From: Brachypodius melanocephalos
Lineage: Eukaryota > Chordata > Aves > Passeriformes > Pycnonotidae
Length of the DNA: 64,000 bases
Assembly (NCBI GenBank): GCA_013398615.1
Contig: VZSR01000520.1
Location: 35,186,055 to 35,250,054 of the forward strand
Direction of reading: 5' to 3'
A program made the translations under genes and the position numbers. Numbering within the stretch: position 1 is the first letter of the stretch; every line of letters starts with the position of its first letter. This document shows, one piece after another, positions 63,501 through 64,000 of the stretch. The notes beneath the pieces are model-generated. The model ran no database searches and was not told where the DNA came from. It was given only the letters and a program-made list of their open reading frames with translations.

Positions 63501-63596
63501 TTCCTGAGTTAGTGGAACTGGCAAGAGACGAGGGCAGCAGCGTCCGCCTGGCAGCCTTTGAGACCTTAGTGAATCTGCTCGATATGCTTGATGCAG
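27406..63596 (+). CDS. PPP4R4: PPP4R4, protein phosphatase 4 regulatory subunit 4 (5' part, 8 coding exons; continues beyond window)
   Basis: Coding exons are 27406-27519 (or from the ATG at 27430), 28019-28092, 50623-50725, 57430-1 (57429)-57576, 58256-58329, 59337-59443, 61344-61451 and 63475-63596. All junctions are GT-AG and keep frame. From the inner start they encode about 275 residues; the human protein is about 873, so roughly the first third is here. Recognisable stretches include SLFGYIEDLQELTIIERPVR, TPEEIERLTVDEELSDIERA, ILNPLVSKAQLSQT, LPLVKSLCQDVEYEVR and GSSVRLAAFETLVNLLD, the last two having HEAT-repeat character. Known for the family: it binds the catalytic subunit PPP4C as a cytosolic regulatory subunit. 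The rest of the helical repeats and the C-terminus lie off the right edge. Confidence 0.95.
27614..27641. repeat. (TTTG)n-like simple repeat
   Basis: Irregular GTTT/GTTTT units in intron 1, 95 bases after the exon 1 donor. Confidence 0.8.
28019..28092 (+). CDS. PPP4R4: PPP4R4 coding exon 2
   Basis: The acceptor CTTGACAG opens TPEEIERLTVDEELSDIERA and VYLL; the donor is CTCAG/GTATTT. 74 nt, ending in phase 2 so that the serine codon is split with exon 3. Confidence 0.93.
30318..30384. repeat. Local ~33-bp tandem duplication
   Basis: The segment CTTATATGCAGAGTTTACTA plus TGTA recurs 33 bases on as CTTATATGCAGAATTTACTA plus TGTA, with one substitution. It is a small slippage-type duplication in intron 2. 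Confidence 0.75.
32119..32162. repeat. (TTTG)n/T-rich simple repeat
   Basis: TTTG and TTTTG units within a T-rich run. Confidence 0.85.
32811..32843. repeat. Perfect 10-bp inverted repeat
   Basis: TATACTGAAT at 32811-32820 and its exact reverse complement ATTCAGTATA at 32834-32843, with a 13-bp spacer. A further related TACTGAATGACACT follows. Confidence 0.7.
33500..33539. repeat. A-run, (CAAC)n and C-run composite
   Basis: About 13 A, several CAAC units, then about 12 C. Homopolymer lengths here are prone to assembly error. Confidence 0.85.
34081..35290 (-). mobile_element. CR1 LINE, 1.2-kb 3' part with decayed reverse-transcriptase sequence
   Basis: The element starts at its 3' end with AGAATCATTGACGTTGG and runs to about 35290. 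Minus-strand frames read GVPQG, FADDIKFGG and KCQVLHWSHSN, the classical CR1 reverse-transcriptase and tail signatures. Stops and indels interrupt them and the 5' half is absent, so it is dead. Confidence 0.92.
36067..37045 (-). mobile_element. CR1 LINE, 1.0-kb 3' part
   Basis: It begins with TAGAATCATTGGATGGC on the plus strand and contains the reverse complement of CR1 ORF2 C-terminal sequence; the minus strand reads FEEVQRRVTKKTRGIEHLSS followed by EERLRELGLF. Diverged and 5' truncated. Confidence 0.92.
41424..41494 (+). repeat. Segment shared with 44751-44802, unidentified family
   Basis: The core AGCTGAAAAAGATTCTACC and the following TTTAGTACTTGGCAGGTAAT match the copy at 44.75 kb at about 80% by eye over about 50 bases, in the same orientation. 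Confidence 0.5.
42415..42975 (-). mobile_element. Solo LTR of an endogenous retrovirus (old copy)
   Basis: 561 bp bounded by TG (TGTCGTGG) and CA (ACCAGCACA). On the minus strand a TATA box (TATATAAA, 42711-42704) precedes a poly(A) hexamer ATTAAA (42529-42524) by about 175 bases, the order expected in an LTR, so the minus orientation is preferred. Flanks AGTAG and GGTAG match at 4 of 5 bases, consistent with a worn 5-bp target duplication as in ERVL-type elements. The sequence is of a type widespread in birds. No internal viral genes are present. Confidence 0.85.
44751..44802 (+). repeat. Second copy of the segment at 41424-41494
   Basis: AGCTGAAGAAGACTCTAAG followed by TTTTAGTACTTATTAGGTAA. 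The flanking bases differ, so only this core is shared. Confidence 0.5.
46918..47110 (-). mobile_element. CR1 LINE 3'-end fragment
   Basis: Begins TCACAGAATAATTTAGGTGC and continues with degraded CR1 tail phrases (CACGTTGCTCAAGACATTGTC, then a diverged GATTCCCACAATC). About 0.2 kb, diverged. Confidence 0.65.
47831..48990 (-). mobile_element. CR1 LINE, 1.15-kb 3' part
   Basis: Starts ATCATAGTCATGGCATAG with GGGAAGGGACCTCTGGAGAT and ATCATCTAGTCCACC, and ends near TTGTAAATGGTTTCTAGGAG and GATTTGCTTCAG, which is reverse-transcriptase coding sequence read in reverse. Diverged, no intact frame. Confidence 0.9.
50623..50725 (+). CDS. PPP4R4: PPP4R4 coding exon 3
   Basis: The acceptor TTTTATAAG completes a split serine, then SGQDIQGTSVVANLPVLMRQ and NPAETLRRVLPKIR, matching the family closely. 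The donor is AGA/GTAAGT. 103 nt. Confidence 0.94.
51235..51604 (+). mobile_element. CR1 LINE 3' fragment, plus orientation
   Basis: Contains GCTCAGAGAAGTTATGGATG, GCCCCATCCCTAGAAATG, GACTGGATGGGACTCTGAGC and the typical end TCCCTTCCAACCCAAAGCA and TTCTATGATTCTGTG. Among the best-preserved CR1 tails in the window. Confidence 0.92.
51855..52122 (+). mobile_element. CR1 LINE 3' fragment, plus orientation, different subfamily
   Basis: The frame resembles RKHFFTVRVTEQWHKLFRD of CR1 ORF2 C-terminus, followed by TGGCCCTGCTTGAGCAGAGG and GATTGGATGAATTGCC and the worn tail. It lies 0.25 kb after the previous CR1. Confidence 0.85.
53030..53160 (+). mobile_element. Old CR1/L3-like 3' tail (tentative)
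   Basis: AAACCCAAACTGGATGCC and TTCCTAGATGATAAA resemble the 3' tail of older CR1/L3 elements. Highly diverged. Confidence 0.35.
55290..55375 (-). mobile_element. CR1 LINE extreme 3'-end fragment
   Basis: AGAGAATCACAGAATTATTT and GGTTGGAAAAGACCTTTAAA, then TCATCAAGTCCAACTGTTAA: the reverse complement of a CR1 3' end, truncated to under 100 bp. Confidence 0.85.
55908..56390 (-). mobile_element. CR1 LINE 3' fragment, 0.48 kb
   Basis: Starts TTAGAGTCATAGAATTG and ends after a minus-strand reverse-transcriptase remnant reading GSLLGPVLFNILIN. The central tail/ORF2 part is partly deleted relative to the longer copies. Confidence 0.88.
57429..57576 (+). CDS. PPP4R4: PPP4R4 coding exon 4
   Basis: The acceptor ATTATACAG opens EVLHVAGVEMQLTAAVSFLT, then VLQEESVSIHTYSHSFLHII. 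The donor is GCAG/GTCAGG. 148 nt, phase 0 to phase 1. It encodes amphipathic helix pairs of HEAT type. Confidence 0.95.
57577..58255 (+). other. PPP4R4: PPP4R4 intron 4
   Basis: GT-AG, nothing recognisable inside. Confidence 0.85.
58256..58329 (+). CDS. PPP4R4: PPP4R4 coding exon 5
   Basis: The acceptor TTAAACAG completes a glycine, then VSNAWLETLLAVIEALPKET and VRHE; the donor is GAG/GTAATA. 74 nt. Confidence 0.95.
58330..59336 (+). other. PPP4R4: PPP4R4 intron 5
   Basis: GT-AG, with a strong polypyrimidine tract (about 19 T-rich bases) before ACCTAG. No other feature seen. Confidence 0.85.
59337..59443 (+). CDS. PPP4R4: PPP4R4 coding exon 6
   Basis: ILNPLVSKAQLSQTLQSRLV, then SCKIMGKVANKFEAH. 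The donor is CAT/GTAAGT. 107 nt, ending in phase 2; the isoleucine codon is completed by the next exon. Confidence 0.95.
59444..61343 (+). other. PPP4R4: PPP4R4 intron 6
   Basis: GT-AG, AT-rich, nothing recognisable inside. Confidence 0.85.
61344..61451 (+). CDS. PPP4R4: PPP4R4 coding exon 7
   Basis: The acceptor TTTTTAG gives IKREVLPLVKSLCQDVEYEV, then RTCMCRQLEHVARGIG; the donor is AGG/GTGAGT. The pattern Pro-Leu-Val...Asp...Val-Arg is a typical HEAT motif. Confidence 0.95.
61452..63474 (+). other. PPP4R4: PPP4R4 intron 7
   Basis: GT-AG, AT-rich, nothing recognisable inside. Confidence 0.85.
63475..63596 (+). CDS. PPP4R4: PPP4R4 coding exon 8 (last exon in the window)
   Basis: The acceptor CACGTTGCAG gives TELTKTMVLPELVELARDEG, then SSVRLAAFETLVNLLDMLDA, a clear HEAT repeat. 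The donor is GCAG/GTACAC, in phase 1. The remaining 404 bases are intron 8, with nothing recognisable. Confidence 0.94.
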
Positions 63597-64000
63597 GTAC
63601 ACATTTAATTCACACTTACTAGCCCAATTCTTAGTGCTCTAGTGCATCTTTATAATTGTATTTAAGTGCTTTTTGTCCTGACTGCACTATTCAGACATTT
63701 CTGATTTTATTTTGATCATTGCTTTGTCCTTTATATTTCCTTATATTTCATGTCTCGCAGCGCTTTGTATGCAGAAAGTTTTAAGAGAGGTGAGCTAGTT
63801 GTCCATAAAATCAATTATCATATTGCGAGTTTCTAATATGATATGTCTAAATGGAATGACTAAAATTAATGTTTAAATTATGGGAATACTGTGTTGCTAG
63901 TATTTAAGTAATTAATGTAGTGCTATCGGTACACAGAATACAAAGTATTAGCTCAACAAAAATGTACTGTACAGGAACTTGGTGATGAATTACTGCAATA

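Noticed and set aside
1..64000. CRISPR arrays, operons or bacterial-type systems
   Set aside because: The sequence is vertebrate nuclear DNA with spliced genes and CR1 elements; no regularly spaced repeats with unique spacers were seen.

Overview
The window looks like nuclear DNA from a bird. It has long intron-rich genes in AT-rich DNA, two CpG-island promoters, many 5'-truncated CR1 LINE fragments (the main avian retrotransposon) and one solo LTR of a kind common in bird genomes. The two genes match a neighbour pair known from human chromosome 14q32 (DDX24, then PPP4R4). I cannot name the species from the sequence.

Layout. 1-3.8 kb: no coding exon found, one short CR1 tail; this lies beyond the 3' end of DDX24. 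3.8-18.1 kb: a complete DDX24 gene on the minus strand. It has eight coding exons plus a probable non-coding first exon, and encodes a 794-residue DEAD-box RNA helicase with all the core motifs I looked for. Its promoter is a CpG island (about 17.74-18.2 kb) with a 10-bp minisatellite and a perfect inverted repeat holding two CRE (TGACGTCA) sites. 18.2-26.5 kb: AT-rich intergenic DNA with a faint LINE-like relic, T-rich tracts and a 100-base assembly gap beside a G-run cluster. 26.5-27.4 kb: the second CpG island, promoter of PPP4R4. 27.4-64 kb: the 5' third of PPP4R4 on the plus strand, eight coding exons encoding about 275 residues; the gene runs off the right edge. Its 22.5-kb intron 2 and 6.7-kb intron 3 hold most of the mobile-element remnants.

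The two genes are divergent and about 9 kb apart. DDX24 is a nucleolar RNA helicase; PPP4R4 is a HEAT-type regulatory subunit of protein phosphatase 4. Nothing in the window suggests they act in one pathway; their adjacency is conserved synteny. All splice junctions listed keep the reading frame, and products were recognised from family knowledge without a database search. I found no credible undescribed system. The observations most worth checking are the GC-AG last intron of DDX24, the double-CRE dyad, a possible unannotated exon divergent from DDX24, and a 50-bp segment shared by two places in PPP4R4 intron 2.
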